Shown here: positions 1 to 11,730 of the stretch, piece by piece
Layout of the letters: every line of letters starts with the position of its first letter
How positions within the stretch are numbered: the first letter of the stretch is position 1
From: Aplysia californica
Taxonomy: Eukaryota > Mollusca > Gastropoda > Aplysiida > Aplysiidae
Assembly (NCBI RefSeq): GCF_000002075.1
Contig: NW_004798504.1
Coordinates: forward strand, 9,235 to 73,234
Direction of reading: 5' to 3'
Length of the DNA: 64,000 nt
Notes under the pieces: generated by a model
Databases searched by the model: none
What the model was told of the DNA's origin: nothing
The model's input: only the letters and a program-made list of their open reading frames with translations
Made by a program: the position numbers and the translations under genes

Positions 1-2030
1 TATATATATAAAGAATAGTCCAGTGACTTGTAAATTGCATTCGGCTTATACTATAGCAGTTTTGATGCCATTTGCACGCTTGACAACAATTGCGCGACGA
101 AGAGCTGGTGTTTTGTGTTGCAAACGAATGCTTTTCAAAAATTAGATGAACTTTCGTATCGATGTATTTAATAAAGATAACGTCCTATATTTCACAGACA
201 TAGAATAAAACCAGGGTGCATCCCTTTAGGACTAGTTTACAAGATACCCCATCCCTTTTAGAAGAGTTGAAAGGGTAAATTTATTTCGCCAGGTTGTAAT
301 CGGTCAAAAGAACGGTTACTGCAGTTATTAGAGGCACCTACCAACTCAAGAACAATCGAACAAGTAAAAAAGAGTGAGCAAACAACGTCACAAACAGGAA
401 ATAAAGGCCTGCATTAATTGATGCATCCCATTTATTTATAGAGTCCAGTCGTGACAATTTTGTTTTTTTAATTTGTTTTTTTAATTTTTTTTTTTTTTGG
501 GGGGGGGGGCACACTTGGTCCTTAAAAAATGTTATAAATTCCACTTTTATAGATCCCTGTATGCAAATCTGGTGAAATGGTGGAGTATATAGGCCAACAA
601 GTTTGTAACTCTAAAACTAAATACACCCAGGGGCGAAGCGTCTACACCCTACACCTGAGAGGTCTGCACAATCGATCGCTGTTCCCCTTCCATGATTTGG
701 GAGTATCGTTGCAGTCAAATTCACACATAGACCATATAGACGTAGGCCTCATAGATTTAAATAGACGATCATAAACTCGCCAATAAGCATGACATGCATA
801 TCCCCGCTCACCCCTTTTGGCCAACTCTCCTCATAAGCAGTCACAAACACTTATTATATAAGTTAAAAATGAGGCTGGTAGAGTCTACCTAAAAAGGTGG
901 GGGGGAGGCAACTTCTAATAATCTCATTCAGGACTGCTGAGTACTTGCTGTGTTTTTCTTTGACTTTTTGCCGCTCTGTAAGCAGGTCGTGGCTTGATTA
1001 TGGTAGCGGCTCCTGGCCACGAAATTAAAGGCAAGATGAAAGCAACCAAATTTGAAACCAAACTGATAATATAACATTTACATCTGTAGTACATGTATTG
1101 TCACCTCTGCTCCCGTGCCTTCTGTTTGTGCATTTATGGCTTCATTAAATGAAATGTAAGCCTACTGTTGAAAATCCCGAGACTATTTTCCCCACCGTAC
1201 GTTTTAAAGTTATAATATTGTGTTTTGCCCAAAGAGGAAATAAATATTAATTGAAGGGGGGGGGGTTCGATTATTTCGGAGGGTGAACATACAATATAAA
1301 TTCAGGACTCTCTGTTTTCATTCACAATTCAATGATTCCACCCAGGGTAAGAAGTTTTGTTTAAAATGGTATTCTTTATGTGGCAAAGCTTTTCGTGTGT
1401 GACATATCTGGTTCTTTGTCTAACTTTGATTACCCTGTCAAACAAGTCGGCCTTTGCCCCTGAAAAAAGCTTACATGTGTACATAAATGCATAAGCATGA
1501 TAATTTACCAAACTGACTGAAGAATCAGTACCAAACCAACAGGCCTACGCTACAACGTCTGCTGTATCATGCAGTACCAGCAGACAAAGTTTTCGTGTTT
1601 TGGTCAAGGAACGCCTGGTGACCACCCTGTAAACGTCTTTTCACCGACATTTTATGGTATGTACATTAGAACTCACTGGCCACTCGGCCCCTGGAGCCCT
1701 CTCTGCTCTCTTCCCGCTGTTTCCAAAGATTTCCCGTTTTTCATAAAGACACCCCCTGGGCCGGCCATTGATCTAAGAGATGGGAGGGAGCTCGATCAAC
1801 CACTTGCCCGCCATTCTATTGTTAATGTGAAACACCACTGAGAATGGGAAATTGCATACATTTGTACAAGCATCCTCAAAGTTGTTAAATTAATAACTTA
1901 AACAGTGCGGACATTTTTGTTTTCAGTTGAAGATACCCTTCATTTTAAAAAAAATTATGAATCATCATTTGTGAAGTAGCCTGCTACCCGATATATCTTA
2001 CTGAAAATAGTACCTAGAAAACGGCCTCAG
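1..2030. other. Gene-free stretch at the left edge
   Basis: I see no coding exon, tRNA or recognisable element here. It opens with a short TA run and holds a poly-T/poly-G tract near 478-508 and a poly-G run near 1255-1265. Open frames are short, overlap on both strands and have no family resemblance. Confidence 0.6.
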
Positions 2031-2038
2031 CCTCCACT

Positions 2039-2121
2039 AAGTTGTTTAATTTGTTTTTGCTCCTGTCGCTTGAAAAAGTTTTTTTTTCAAGCGACAGGAG
2101 CAAAAACAATTTAAACAACTT
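2039..2121. repeat. Near-perfect inverted repeat (hairpin)
   Basis: Two arms of about 36-38 nt face each other across a loop of a few T/G bases. The core GCTCCTGTCGCTTGAAAAA reappears as its reverse complement, and the arms differ at about one position. The stem is longer and cleaner than chance. It could be a recent inverted duplication, a foldback artefact, or a small-RNA precursor; the sequence alone does not decide. Confidence 0.8.
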
Positions 2122-2234
2122 AAGAGACAACCTTCTTCGACCTTCCGTTCAGGACGGGACCAACTCGGAGTGGCGGAGAAACTCCAGAACTCCCCAGTCT
2201 CCTCCTCCGCCTTCTCTGCCTACCCCCCCCCCTT

Positions 2235-2300
2235 TCCTTCTCGGGATTTGAAATCACATCTTGTGTGTCAAGTCGGATAGCCTAAACACTGCAACCCAGA
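2235..2300 (-). repeat. Degenerate tRNA-like SINE head
   Basis: Read on the minus strand, this has a TTTAGGC block followed by GATTTCAAATCCCGAG, resembling the A-box and B-box layout of the better preserved SINE at 2540-2694. No body can be followed. Weak evidence. Confidence 0.3.
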
Positions 2301-2539
2301 AACTGGTCCTACCCAACAAGTTCGAGTATTGAATGAATCAACGGGAATGGGCATCGCCAGCAGTCAAAGCTTTCAGAGGACAGATTTTGCTTTTGATCAG
2401 GGCCTCAAAAGCCCCCAGAATACTCAGAAACATTATCGGCTTCCCGGGAAGAATATAGTGCAATCAGCAGATTAAGCGTTCAAACACTGTAACTCATAAC
2501 TACATTGAAGAACGAACTGACAAAATCGTTCACTGTCTA

Positions 2540-2694
2540 TAGCCGGGTACCCTTTTCCACCTGGGTGAAATGAGGAAAATCCGTGTAAAGTGCCTTTCCC
2601 AAGGACACAACATAGGGCCTTTTACGAGATTCGAAATCACGACCTTACAGTTGCGAGTCCCACAGCCTAACCACTAGGCGCTAACGCCTCTTCC
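2540..2694 (-). repeat. tRNA-derived SINE
   Basis: On the minus strand the element opens with a tRNA-like head: GCGCCTAGTGGTTAGG is the A-box region and GATTTCGAATCTCG the B-box region. A body follows containing GTCCTTGGGAAAGGCACTTT and a CACCCAGGTG block. That body resembles a type I recall from SINEs of several animal groups, so a conserved SINE domain is likely, but I cannot assign a named family. Confidence 0.65.
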
Positions 2695-2699
2695 AACAA

Positions 2700-5055
2700 C
2701 AATTCTTTCAAAGAAAGGCCCGACGCCCCCCCCCCCCTTTTTTTTAAAACTCTTTTCCAGACAGGCACCATCCCCCCTTCCGAAACAATAACTCCACTGC
2801 ACATTTTATATATAGATTAGAAACGAAAGCAAAACAAAAACCAAAACCAAAATTAAACGGAACAGCCGGCAGAAAAATGTAAGGGACATAACTCATATAA
2901 TTTATATATATATATTATATAATATTTCTGTTTGTGAAAGGGATCTCTATCACCTATCCCTATCACTCTGTGCAGAGAAAGCCAAAAGTTGAAATAATAA
3001 TAATACACTGGCTTCCTGGAGATGTGCTCAACTCTTCTTCCCAAATCATAGTTGTTTATAGAATTGTAGGCCCTACAAAAACCCAAAAAAAAAGATTAAA
3101 AGTCACACATTTCGCAACCTCGCCTTGTTTTATCGAGCACATAGATCTAATTGAAAACTCAATAATTATTATCAAACTACGACGTAAGGGCGAGGACAGA
3201 GAGGCCGCCGAATAATATGTGTCGGCCTGTATCGGGCACATAATATTCACTCTGCGCCGATCTTTCCGAGGGTAGAACCAAAGAGTCTACATAACAAGAG
3301 GGGCCACTCCTCTCTTTGAGCCAATTAAAAAAGTGTCCTCAAAATTCGGTGGCGCCCTCTTCGCAAATGCGCACAGAGTTACGAAACAAGCCGCCACCGA
3401 TCCCGCAGATTGGCGCAGAGAATAGGCCGTGTCTCTGTGCATTTGTAGAAATTGTATAGATGGATTCCTATAACTTACGGCGCCTAGTGGTTAGGAGACA
3501 AAAATCGGCCGCCTTCGTGTTCTCCCTCTAATGAACGACCCTGATCGGGATCCTTAACGAATGGGGCGTTCTTGTAGTTTACTTCGTTTGCATAGGCATG
3601 CTCATAGAGTTAACTCCTTTTAAACTAGTGTACATCTATGGGCGTGTTTCATAACTCTCCTTCCACTCCATGCGCGAAGTCTTATCGGTGACGGAAGTTG
3701 TATTCCGACACCGTGCTCCTTAAAAAAAATAAATGCAATGTTTTCAGGGTGCGTTAAAACCAGCCCTATGGCCGCTATTGGTGAACGTTTAACAAAAAAG
3801 TCCCTGCCATAAATAAAGCTTCTATACGTAAGCCAGGGGCTGCTCGTGGGGCTTAAAAGTTGGCGTGCACAATTAAGCTATCTTATTCTTAGGCTGAAGA
3901 TAGTCAATGGCATTGTAAATGGAATGGTGTTTAATTTTAGGATCTTTTGGTTGGTGAGGGAGAACTTAGTGCTTTTATTTTCATTCTTTTTACTTGTCGC
4001 TTTGATTTCTAGAACTAGATCTAAATCTGTTTGTTACTTAAACATCAATTTCGTTCATCCTGCGTCGGAACTGAACACTCAAGTAATAACTTTCACCACT
4101 CCACTTCCAAACCATTCAAAGACACAACTCATAGGGTGGTATCTTAAGTATGCCACGTTCACCTCCCTCAGGTTCACGGTCACAGAGTCGCTTAAAATAG
4201 TGGCAAGACAATGAACCAATCACAGTTCAATTGAGCACTCCACCGGATTGCTCCGGGGATCACATAATTTTGGCATTGAATAGTGTACAGGCTATCGCGT
4301 TTATTTTTAGACTCCCTGCGGTGGGCTTTGTTTCGTGGGTGCACATTTGAGATGTGCCGTCTTATTAATGTTAATGTACCGCCAAAGTCGCTACGAGTGT
4401 CGTCTTCGCTGGGGTTATCCCAAATAGCGATTTATAGGCCAGACAGCCTCTGTTGAATATTCTATTACGTTTAGTTTAAGCGCGTGGACTTTGGCATGGC
4501 ATAGTAGTTGTTTTAGGGCGCTTTTGACACAGAAATGACAGTTACAGCTCCAGCGAGGACCTTGTTTTGATATTATTGGCTAGTGTCTGTTTCTGACTTC
4601 TTTTATTTCATGTTTGTGTGTGCTTTTCGTAATAGAACTTTCAAAAAATTTGGGCGGCACTGCACGACCGTGCTCTATGGACGAACCGCGCCTGAAAGAG
4701 ACATTAAGACAAAAGCAGTTAGCGATGGATATCTTTCAGGGAAAACCTTAACAGCTAAAAAAAAAATTTCTGCTTATAACTCTATGAAACTTTCTTTGAA
4801 CCCAATTGAATTAACAGCAATATTTTAAAAACCGTTTTGAAAGCTCACAAACACTACCTACCATTCGATATCCCTTTGGACCACGAGAGAGAAAACTCAA
4901 ATTAAAGGAAGAAAAAAATTCGAAAGTGACCTGGCTATTTCATAGAAAGAATATCCTTACTGGAATGTTGTTGTTTTTTAAAGCGACATGAACACTTACA
5001 CACCGGAGTAACTCTGTTCAAATTAAGCAGGTTGAAAGTTAATTGGCACCATACT
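2700..5055. other. Intergenic stretch without a recognised gene
   Basis: A poly-C/poly-T tract lies near 2728-2744, and a fragment resembling the 2540-2694 SINE head lies near 3479-3496. The part around 3300-3450 is somewhat CpG-rich and might be regulatory, but no exon or promoter can be defined. Open frames here look random. Confidence 0.5.
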
Positions 5056-5098
5056 GAACTTTTTTGTTCGTCCTTCGCATATGAAGATGACAATGACT

Positions 5099-5590
5099 TC
5101 ACAAATCGGTCTGTTGACGGTGACTGTGGGTCCGGAAATGGCTGATTAGTCCTATCCGGGCTCGGAAGGTTCGCCCACATTGTGGGCACAGGTAGTCCTC
5201 TGTTGGACTTGTGGTGGAGGCAGGTCTAGACTGGCGCACGTTGCGTTTTTGTTCGGCCTCGGCGATTCGCTTGGCTTCTGCTGCTTTGGCTCCCTTCATT
5301 AGCTTTCAGCGCCATGCGGGACGATCCAGGGCCAGCGTTTCCCTCGAGTCGCTCAGGATTCCAAGTTCTTTTAGAGAGACTTTGAGGCAGTCCCTGAAAC
5401 GTTTTTTTCTGCCCTCCAACTGAGCGCTAGCCATGGAGCAGCTCTCCATACGTCAACTGTTTTGGCGACCGGCTGTCCGCCATTCGGATCACGTGGCCGG
5501 CCCAACTGGCTCTCGTTTTGTGGAGGATGGTGTAGATGCTGGGGGTTCCGGCTCGCTCTAAAGGGGCTTTGAGAGATTCTTCCCCATTCC
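5099..5590 (-). pseudogene. LINE ORF C-terminus: WAGHV region and C2H2 zinc finger
   Basis: The upstream part translates as PSIYTILHKTRASWAGHVIR, typical of the post-RT region of this LINE type, followed after a stop and frame change by an alanine/lysine-rich helix (AAEAKRIAEAEQKRNVR). The end is a single C2H2 finger, CPQCGRTFRARIGLISHFRTH, with C-x2-C and H-x3-H spacing. This is the tail of the LINE polyprotein, not a host zinc-finger gene: it lies downstream of the RT on the same strand and shares its decay. Confidence 0.8.
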
Positions 5591-5597
5591 AACTACG

Positions 5598-6141
5598 AAA
5601 AAGCCAGACTTGGTGTTATGGGAGGAAAAAGACAAAGAGGTGCACTTGGTAGAGCTCATGGTGCCCCACGAGGACAATATTTATGCCGCACATGAGCGGA
5701 AAGAAAACCGTTACGAGGCATTCGTCGAACAATGTGAGGAGGCAGGATGGAAAGCAACCCATTTTCCGGTAGAGGTAGGATGCAGAGGTTTCGTAGCAAC
5801 AAGCACCCGTAAGTGGATGAGAGTGGCAGGACTTTCTGAAAAGAAAAGCAACGAACTCCCAAACTCCCTTCAGGAGACAGCAGAGAAAGCCAGTCACTGG
5901 CCACTGGATCTGGATGAAGCGAGAGGACGCAGGCTGGAATGAATCCTAAAAGTTGGCAGCAGAGGAAAACAGTCGAACTAGCATGGAGACCTCACATCGG
6001 TGAGGGGGCTCAGTGCGTCAGAAAAGCTGTAGAGAGGAAGAGCCCGAAACAGCGACGCATCCTCTCCTGATGATCTCTACGCTAGAGTCCGGGATACGGA
6101 GCGTTTGGCTGTGAGTGTGAGCAGTGCATACTGTTGTTAAG
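5598..6141 (+). mobile_element. Nested fragment with restriction-like endonuclease-like domain
   Basis: The plus-strand frame 5610-5942, extended upstream to about 5598, reads KKPDLVLWEEKDKEVHLVEL, then AHERKENRYEAFVEQCEEAG and VEVGCRGFVATSTRKWMRVAG. A KPD motif followed by a strand ending LVEL and later by RK-x2-RY resembles the PD-(D/E)XK nuclease end of some non-LTR retroelements; the assignment is from recalled family features. It is oriented opposite to the host LINE. Both borders carry the same hexamer ACTACG (5592-5597 and 6142-6147), consistent with a short target duplication or microhomology. Confidence 0.6.
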
Positions 6142-7240
6142 ACTACGTGGGGCTTTGTCTTGCCATCGGATGCGGAGGATTTTACGAAGACAGCTCAGGT
6201 GGAATCGATTGAGCTGCTTGGCATGTCTGCTGTAGACAGTCCAGGTCTCGCTGGCATAGAGAAGAATGGAAAGAACCACTACCCGGTAGACCTTCAGCTT
6301 TGTGGAGAGGCTGAGTCCTCTGCACTCCCAGACATTCTTGCGGAGCCTCCCAAAGGCGACGCTGGCCTTGGCAACTCTGGTGTTAATTTCAGCATCTATA
6401 TGTACGGCACGTGAAAGTGTGCCGCCTAGGTAGGTAAAGTGGTCAGCTGCCTGGAGTTTCTGTCCCTTCACCATGATTTGTGGCACTGTGTATGGTTGTC
6501 CAGGGGCTGGTTGGTACATGACTTCGGTTTTCTTGGTGTTGATGGTGATGCCGAAGTTGTTACAGGCTAATGCGAAACAGTTCATTTCGTTTTGCACACA
6601 CCCTTCTGTGCTAGCTTTGAGTGCAGTCATCGGCGAAGAGAAGTTCCCTGATGACTCTTTCTTTCACCTTGGTGGCGGCCAGGAAGCGCCTGATGTTTAA
6701 CAGCCTGCCGTCAGTTCTGTACCTGATACGGATGCCAGCTTCACTGATGTGGAAGGCATCAGTTAGCATAGCGGAGAATACCATGCTGAAAAGAGTTGGG
6801 GCAAGGGCGCAACCTTGTTTAACGCCGTTGGTCATAGGGAAGGTGTCTGACTCACCTCCGTCCCCTAGGCTAACACCTTCACCATCATACCATCGTGAAG
6901 CTGTCTGACGATGGTGATGAATTTACTTGGACATCCATACTTCTCCATGATCCGCCATAGTCCTTCTCTGCTGACAGTGTCGAATGCCTTCGTTAGATCC
7001 ACAAAGGTCACGAGTAAGTCGCAGTGTTGCTCCTGGCATTTTTCCTGGAGTTGGCGGGCGGCGAAGATAATGTCTACAGTTCCTCGTTTGGCCCGGAAAC
7101 CGTACTGAGTCTCTGGGAGGAGTCCCTGTTCCAGATGATGGAGAGGCGGTTAAGTAGGACCAGAGAGTTTACAGGTAGGACGCGGGCCAGAATCTTGCCG
7201 GCTTTAGACAGGAGTGAAATTCCCCGGTGATTAATATGGA
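6130..7240 (-). pseudogene. LINE reverse transcriptase, broken
   Basis: Minus-strand pieces give NHRGISLLSKAGKILARVL (fingers, about 7235-7175), FVDLTKAFDTVSREGLWRIM (about 6995-6945), TNGVKQGCALAPTLFSMVFS (about 6830-6770) and LLFADD (about 6620), the catalytic Asp pair. After a frame change come NTKKTEVMYQPAPG, FTYLGGTL, LLYASETWT and LRKILRIRWQDKAP. These are canonical RT blocks in the right order. The pieces lie in different frames, so the element cannot encode a working RT. Confidence 0.85.
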
Positions 7241-7290
7241 ACACTCTCGCTCAAACCCCAGGCCGACCGTTCTTGGATTTCTTGAACCTA

Positions 7291-8220
7291 AAACTTTATG
7301 CAAGATCAGTGGGGAAGATCAGGTTAAAGTGGAAAGGAAAACAGAAAACTGAGAATTGCTTTCTTTGATTAAGGGAAATTTATCGGCGCAAACCATAGAT
7401 GTACACTATAGGTATAAAAGTAGACAACTGTATGGCGCAAACAGTAAAACATTTTCGAGGACAAGGGAGATAACTGCAAAAATAACTCTTCATACACAGT
7501 CATTGAAATGAGTTCCCCTTGAAGTAAACGACATTTCTGTCTCTGTAGCTGTAGCTGTAGCTCTGACTGGAGTTATAATTTCTTATACTAGATCTTGATG
7601 TAGGTCTAGATATCTATACTTAACATGTTTTTTTTTGTGCATTTAACATGATTTTTGCTTATAATCCTTATCCAAGAATGAGACCCTAGCATTTCACAAA
7701 TGGAAAGTAGATCTAACGGGTTTTATTTTTGAGACAAAAAAGTGCTCACATGTAGCCTACGTCCTGTAGTTTATTTACATGTTCACTGTTTTCCTAAATT
7801 AAAGAGTGACCACTTCATCAACTCTGGAAACAACAAACTGCTACTTTAAAAAAAAAAGAACATTTCGATTCAATCTTTGTAGGCCTATCTGAATGAGTAT
7901 GTTGTGCATAATTATTCACCCGATAAATCTAACTGGAGGTTAAATCTAAAAAAATGCGAACTCATAGGAATCAAAAACTTGGTCGGGTTTTTTTTTTTTT
8001 AAATTGTGGCTATGAACTTCACGACCACCTGTTTAGATCTGGTTTTAAATGTTTTGAGATTACGATAATTAAAAGTAGGTGAGTGAGAAGATAACTATGA
8101 ATTGCTCTTGACCCACTGTAATCGTTATTTGAAAAGTGAAATGTAAGCAACAATGCGAAATTATTCAATATTTATTTTGTTCACGAAAGCAAATATTTAA
8201 TGTAACTTCCATTTTTGGAG
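7291..8220. other. Intergenic stretch
   Basis: AT-rich DNA with scattered AGATCT words and a short GTAGCT repeat near 7545-7562. I see no exon, RNA gene or complete element. Confidence 0.5.
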
Positions 8221-8225
8221 ATTCT

Positions 8226-8570
8226 ACACTACCACGCATGCGCAGAAGCCAATTTCCTTTTCCGCGTGTGTCAGGGCGTTTACTTCCACCCCCTTTTTTC
8301 CTGTATCGGGTTCAAGGAAATTGATGAGTATATTGATCGACGCTGCTCAAGTACAATAAAAGTAAGGAATTTACCAACAGTGTGATGTTTATCGGATAAC
8401 TTAGTTTTATTAATTTCCCCTTTTAACTCACAATTAATGCTCTCTGTTAACTTTCGAACGTATCCCGATGTGAGGATCGAGTAGCCGGGTGATTCATCGG
8501 TGTGTTGTACGACGGACGGCTTTTCCGGAATCTCTCTCATTGTTAGATATCTGTGTCAGCTGTAAGGTGC
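8226..8570 (+). promoter_or_regulatory. Candidate CpG-type promoter (NRF1-like site and CCAAT box)
   Basis: CACGCATGCGCAG at about 8234 matches the NRF1 palindrome core and is followed directly by GCCAATTT, a CCAAT box. The next 300 bp are richer in CpG than the surroundings and contain potential donors such as TAAGGTGCAG near 8551. The coronin coding start at 16727 is preceded by a splice acceptor, so an upstream noncoding exon is expected on this strand and this is one possible home for it. No transcript evidence; the two motifs together could be chance. Confidence 0.25.
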
Positions 8571-8852
8571 AGATTTAATTTTGTTACCGAAAACAAAGAA
8601 CGAATCGTACCACTGTAACCAGGACTCTTTTTGTTATATTGTCAAAGCTTATACCCCTCTAATGAATAAGTCTTTTACCGCTTTTTGCTGTCACCAACTC
8701 ACTACTCCCCTCAGTCTCAAAGTAAGTGTAGGAGGCCTAGATCTATATGTCCTGGTGTAGTAAAGAGTTTCTCACTGCTGTCTTTCTTCCTTGTTCATCA
8801 TCATGCTTTCATTTGGTGTGTTAGAAGTTGTTTTGGGAGTATTTATGCCAAA

Positions 8853-9194
8853 TTCTAGATCTAGATCTAGATTTAGATCTAGGCTAGATTCTAGACTCTA
8901 GAATCCAGATTATAAATAGAGAATCTAAATCTACATCTAAATCTAGATCTAGAGATCTAGATCTTGATATATCTAGAATCTAGATCTAGATTCTAGATCT
9001 AGATCTAGATCTAGATCTAGATCTAGATTAGATCTAGATCTAGATCTAGTATCTAGATTCTAGATCTAGAAAATCTAGATCTAGATCTAGATATCTAATC
9101 TAGACTAGATCTAATTTGTAAAAAAGGGAAACTTTTTAGTTGTAGAGTCTAGCCGTACCTAGAATCTAGATCTAGATCTAGATCTAGATCTAGA
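8853..9194. repeat. (AGATCT)n self-complementary hexamer array
   Basis: A long imperfect run of CTAGAT/AGATCT hexamers, in two blocks (8853-9110 and 9155-9194), interrupted by ATTCTAG variants. The repeat is its own reverse complement, so each strand reads alike and the tract can fold on itself. The same hexamer forms separate arrays near 54.3-54.9 kb. Confidence 0.95.
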
Positions 9195-9214
9195 GTTCTA
9201 CAGGCCTATCTATC

Positions 9215-10430
9215 TGCCCAGATGTTAATAGATTTAATTGCCCTCATCATGCCTATCTCTGCTTTATCTGTCACCTCAATTTTTTTATTATTTTGTGCTC
9301 GGTTTGGTTCTTTATTCTCATAATTATCTGGAAGGCTGTGGACTCTTGTGCTTGATTCAATGACCCACTCTTCATGAAGGATTAGAAACGTTAGAAAAGT
9401 GGTAGATCTAGGCCTATTCTAATTTTCTTTTTCAAATCGAGTGTCGTCATATTCATGATTCATATGAAATGGATGAAAAGAAATTATGTTTTTATTCCGG
9501 TCAATTTACGAAAGAAAGCTGATTGATATTTGCAGCACAATCGAGCTCCTTCCAGCATATACGGCATAGAGGGCCTCTATACTAATAATTTTTCTCTTGT
9601 CCGTCAAGTTCTTAACTTGCTTTTGTTCTGTCTATGACATGAAATTATTATTGAAAGGAGAAAGGAGTTTTGTGGCAACTAAGTCAACTTATGGGAACTC
9701 ATATATATATATTCTCTCTGTCCACCACTTGTAGCTGTGCCCCTACCTCAACAATTTAGGTCTATCCCCATTCTTGCCCCACATTTTGGACCTTTCTCAT
9801 GCCACAAACACCATCCCATTCCTCTCTCCTTGTCATGATCTGTGACTCAAACGGTATCCTTTTTGACATGTGATGACCTGACCCCTTACTTATACCTGAA
9901 CCCACTTCCCCTAATTCTTTCTTCCTGCACCATTTAAACCACACCCCCTCTGACTTAAAACCACACCCCCTTGGCTTGTAAAATTGCAAAAACCTACTTT
10001 AATGTCTGATTTTTATTTCTGATCCTGTTTCTTTTTGAATATTTAAAGTTTGGTGTTTGCAGTAAATTAAAGCTATGGGATACTATACTTTTACAAATTG
10101 TCCTTATATAGTTAACAGAGAGCTGTCTATCAGTCTAGACTTTTGGGGCCTAGTGGTTGTGGTGAAGGCTAGAGTTTGAACTCTTATACTCCTTTCTCCT
10201 CCATAAGTGTTCAGTTCAGTTGTAGAAATTGTAGTCAGTCTTGCATGTGTCCCAAGTGATGGTGTAATGCTCACTTTTATGAAGTATTTACTGCAGAAAA
10301 TGCCCTTGCTTTGTTATTCGACCTAACTCATTGTGGTGAAGATTGCTGTAGATGTACTGGGTATTAATTGACTTTCAGACTTGTTTTAAGGATACTATAA
10401 ATGCATTTGAATGGTCATAGTTTTTTCTTT
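9215..10430. other. Intergenic stretch
   Basis: A pyrimidine-rich, C-rich segment at 9720-9970 stands out in composition but shows no coding or RNA signature on either strand. Otherwise AT-rich, with a short TA run near 9703. Confidence 0.45.
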
Positions 10431-10439
10431 TAATTTGGT

Positions 10440-10933
10440 AAGTGTTTTACGGTGCTCGCAACTGCATAAAAGTTCATATGAGTGTGCTGGACACATTAAA
10501 CTTTTCCAGGTGGTAGAAAATTTTGAATTTTGCCCGGGTGGCGGCCGAAGCCTACTTTTATTGATTTTAGACTACCAAAGGATCTTGCACACAAGTCCTC
10601 CGAGATTTTTCGTCCTTGTTCGAGAAGGCTAGCTGTAGGTATTTCTTACCAGAAGATCAAGGGTGTGGCTGAAAGACAGCAGTAAGAAGGAGCCAAGGAG
10701 TAGCAGTAGAAAGGCTGCAGAAAGTCAGGAGCCCAGTGGAGGGGGCAAAGGAGGTGAGGGGGTGGGGGAAGAAAAAGGAGATGAAAGCAGATGACAGAAC
10801 GTTGCTAGAGAGCAGAAAAGCAGGAGAAAGGAGACAATTTCAGAGAAGAAAATGTTTTGGTTGCTACCCGAATTCGAAACCGGGACCTTTGAATGAGAAG
10901 CCAACGCCTTAACCTTTGGCTATGAGAGCCCCT
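10440..10933 (-). repeat. SINE family A, near full length
   Basis: On the minus strand it begins with a tRNA-like head (GGGGCTCTCATAGCC at 10933, B-box GGTTTCGAATTCGGG near 10870), continues through a body of about 400 bp and ends in the tail GCGAGCACCGTAAAACACTT. Copies at 49191-49611, 58008-58685 and 62892-63406 define the family. About 494 bp is long for a SINE. No clear target duplication could be read. Confidence 0.85.
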
Positions 10934-11730
10934 GCTCAGAGTTGAGGTAATGGAATCAGTACAAATGTAACTTCACAACACTGCCATATTAATGTGAGTT
11001 GAAACCTTCCCAGATATTATAATTTCTTTGTAGGCAGGAAAGAGGAAGACAGGCACTCATTGTTAGAAGAAAATGGCTGTCTAAGGCTCCAAAGCAGGAC
11101 TTATTAAAATGAAGAACAAAACAAATCATATATTTCTTACGTCCCAACTGGAGGTGGTTGTAGACAGAGGACTGCCGTAAGGCCTGTTAAAATTAGGATG
11201 GTTTTTTTTCCTTTTTTGGAGGGAGGTTTCGTGGGTGCTGTAAGTGTTGAATTCTGCGAAGTGTTTCAGTTGAGGAAGACAGTTTGCAGGGAGAGGGTAA
11301 CAAAATGAAATCTGCTAGATGAGGAAGACCGAATTCCATGATAAAACTAATGGGTCGCCATAACTCCATAAATGAGCTACACCTCTAGCAAGTTCATGTT
11401 GACGTCCATTGTCAGTGACTGGGTAAAGAGAGCGACTTCTCATCTCATTTACTGTGTTGGTCAGAGCTGTGGACAGTGCTACTAGATTGTGGGAGCTCAC
11501 AAGCCTTCCTCACTAGCAGCTGAGAATTTGTTACTGACTGGTCAACTTGGGTGAAAGGGAATGGTTCATTAATTTGAGAGACTAACAGTAACGACGGTGA
11601 ATGGATTATGATAGCTTGTCCATAGTGTCAGTAGTTGAATATAATCTTTATAATGTGTCTGGCGATGAGAAATCTACCTTTATCCAACTTAAACAGTTTT
11701 ATATTTTTGGCTGTTGGTTGTTAAAATATA
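10934..11730. other. Intergenic stretch
   Basis: No exon or element is recognised. Short open frames on the minus strand near 11315-11500 have no family resemblance. Confidence 0.45.

Larger units (their letters stand above)
5060..7290 (-). mobile_element. 5'-truncated LINE (non-LTR retrotransposon) with RT and C2H2 finger
   Basis: The minus strand carries, in 5'-3' order, reverse transcriptase fingers/palm (about 7235-6620), thumb and post-RT region (6620-6130), an arginine-rich WAGHV region (5590-5430) and a terminal C2H2 finger (5200-5110). The element is 5'-truncated within the RT and lacks the upstream endonuclease region. Several frame changes and at least one stop (in the 5430 region) show it is dead. 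A foreign fragment splits it at 5598-6141. The RT-plus-terminal-finger layout is common in invertebrate LINEs; I do not commit to a clade. Confidence 0.85.

Noticed and set aside
3846-4214. Open frame of 122 codons
   Set aside because: No family features, biased hydrophobic composition from AT-rich DNA, and no splice or start context.
5099-5299. A host C2H2 zinc-finger gene
   Set aside because: A single finger directly behind a broken RT on the same strand is the LINE's own C-terminus.
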